DNA from: Candidatus Melainabacteria bacterium
GTDB lineage: Bacteria; Cyanobacteriota; Vampirovibrionia; Vampirovibrionales; Vampirovibrionaceae
NCBI GenBank assembly: GCA_902168245.1
Contig: CABHPA010000053.1
Location: 1 to 64,000, forward strand
Direction of reading: 5' to 3'
Length of the DNA: 64,000 nt
In this document: in pieces, positions 63,234 to 64,000 of the stretch
Layout of the letters: each line of letters opens with the position of its first letter
Position numbering within the stretch: position 1 is the first letter of the stretch
Notes under the pieces: model-generated
The model's database searches: none
What the model was told of the DNA's origin: nothing
The model's input: the letters and a program-made list of their open reading frames with translations, nothing else
Position numbers and translations under genes: made by a program

Positions 63234-64000
63234 TTATGAAGTCCCGGCGGCAGGTGTGCCGGATGAGCCGGAATTACCGCTTTTATTCTTTTCGGTATCT
63301 TTTTGATCCTGCGCATCCTGAGTCAATTGGCCGTTCATGGAGAACTCAGGTTTCATGGTGTCCCGAAATTGCGCTACCGCCTGGCTCAGCGGCGATGAGT
63401 TATACAGAGAGGGACTCAACTGTCCGGGCCGGGCAAAGGCCGAATCATACCGGGACGGATCGCCATACCGGGCCTGATAACCGCCATAGGCGCCTTGCCG
63501 CTGCATAGAAGGACTGCCGTAATAAGGACTCTGCGGATCAAAGCCTCCACCCATAGAGGGATCCATCAGGCTAGGGTCTACCATGGATGGATCGACCATA
63601 CTTGGATCCACCATGCTCGGGTCTACCATGGATGGATCGACCATGCTCGGATCCACCATGCTGGGGTCTACCATGGATGGATCGACCATGCTCGGATCCA
63701 TCATGCTGGGGTCCATCATGGACGGGTCATACTGACCGCCCGCCTGCGGATCAAACTGCGAGGAATCCAGGCCATAAATCAAAGCGTCATCCCGACCTGG
63801 CTCCCCATTCAACACATCCACGTATTGCAGCAGTTGCAGCAATTCTTCGCGGGTGGGCAACTGGTTCGCAGAAGGCAACGATCCGCTACCGGAACCCATC
63901 GGCATCATATCTATCGGCATGCCGGAATGTGGCATGGATGTTTGCGGCATCGCTAAGTTGGCGGCTTGCATAAACGGATTGGCGGTTTGCTGCTGCGGGT
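63234..64000 (-). CDS. Repeat-rich protein, 3' part only
   Basis: The frame stays open through the right edge (PQQQTANPFMQAANL reads in frame), so the gene probably starts outside the window. Its centre is a tract of twelve pentapeptides of the type DPSMV/DPSMM, followed by GGGFDPQSPYYG and a disordered C-terminus rich in Gln, Ser and Gly. Met, Pro and Ser dominate. No signal or membrane segment is visible. No known family. Possibly an adhesive or scaffold protein. Confidence 0.6.
   Translation of the reverse strand, partial: PQQQTANPFMQAANLAMPQTSMPHSGMPIDMMPMGSGSGSLPSANQLPTREELLQLLQYVDVLNGEPGRDDALIYGLDSSQFDPQAGGQYDPSMMDPSMMDPSMVDPSMVDPSMVDPSMVDPSMVDPSMVDPSMVDPSMVDPSLMDPSMGGGFDPQSPYYGSPSMQRQGAYGGYQARYGDPSRYDSAFARPGQLSPSLYNSSPLSQAVAQFRDTMKPEFSMNGQLTQDAQDQKDTEKNKSGNSGSSGTPAAGTS
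63550..63729 (-). repeat. Twelve 15-bp in-frame units with a 45-bp superstructure
   Basis: The units encode DPSMG, DPSLM, eight DPSMV and two DPSMM (listed along the plus strand). From the third unit, three types alternate with a 45-bp period, so larger blocks were duplicated. Not a CRISPR: no spacers and strict 15-bp periodicity in frame. Confidence 0.9.

Noticed and set aside
63550-63729. Possible CRISPR array
   Set aside because: Units of 15 bp without spacers, all in the reading frame of a protein.

Overview
The window is ordinary chromosomal DNA of a bacterium using the standard genetic code, densely coding on both strands and moderately GC-rich. No rRNA, tRNA, prophage, insertion sequence or CRISPR array was recognised. 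The best lineage clue is the single-strand DNA-binding protein (3889-4239): its YFESG, DWF, VWGR and GSKRD segments and its lack of an acidic tail match the form I know from Cyanobacteria. With fliW-csrA, a futalosine-type menaquinone gene (mqnC), ispG, a short RpoD-like sigma factor and no photosynthesis gene in view, this suggests a non-photosynthetic cyanobacterial relative (Melainabacteria/Vampirovibrionia). That placement is inference and needs a marker-gene tree.

Layout. 1-7372: a truncated exported protein, a membrane-anchored esterase, dus, an inositol-phosphatase-family gene, ssb, and a DUF1537 kinase overlapping pdxA (a likely four-carbon acid-sugar route). 7419-12880: the translation/transcription operon rimP-nusA-ylxR-infB-rbfA on the minus strand. 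13049-17760: a Kef-type cation/proton antiporter, then nadB-nadC. 17802-24662: a minus-strand block with a guanidino-modifying (deiminase-like) enzyme, an iron-sulfur PD-(D/E)XK nuclease, a 1386-residue protein with two SF1 helicase motors, and a 48-residue protein. 24897-27113: fliW-csrA-TPR protein-glycosyltransferase. 27110-30575: exported proteins and ahcY.

30576-31625 is a 1-kb non-coding region with a pseudoknot-like fold, a candidate small RNA with CUCCUC motifs and an intrinsic terminator, and the leader of a CBS-domain gene. A 10-nt segment of the candidate RNA is perfectly complementary to that leader. 31626-45374 holds mostly housekeeping genes (rpe, an acyltransferase, an M14 peptidase, rpsA, a sigma factor, a radical SAM gene, an RCK_C protein, glmS, tyrS, a DJ-1 protein). 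45643-53272 is a likely envelope/surface region: two tandem bcsB paralogues without bcsA, a 31-residue-repeat protein, a Flp-pilin-like protein and a glycine-rich protein, with trpS among them. 53826-64000 has lineage-specific membrane or exported proteins (one resembling a degenerate class III cyclase), mqnC, a TIGR03960-type radical SAM protein, an M48 protease, ispG, and a truncated protein with twelve DPSM-type repeats.

The most unusual items are the two-motor helicase plus nuclease pair (19426-24331), the candidate small RNA with its complementary leader (31223-31625), the bcsB tandem without a synthase, and the degenerate cyclase-like membrane protein. Several genes have a -10-like box a few bases before the start codon, suggesting leaderless or very short-leader mRNAs.
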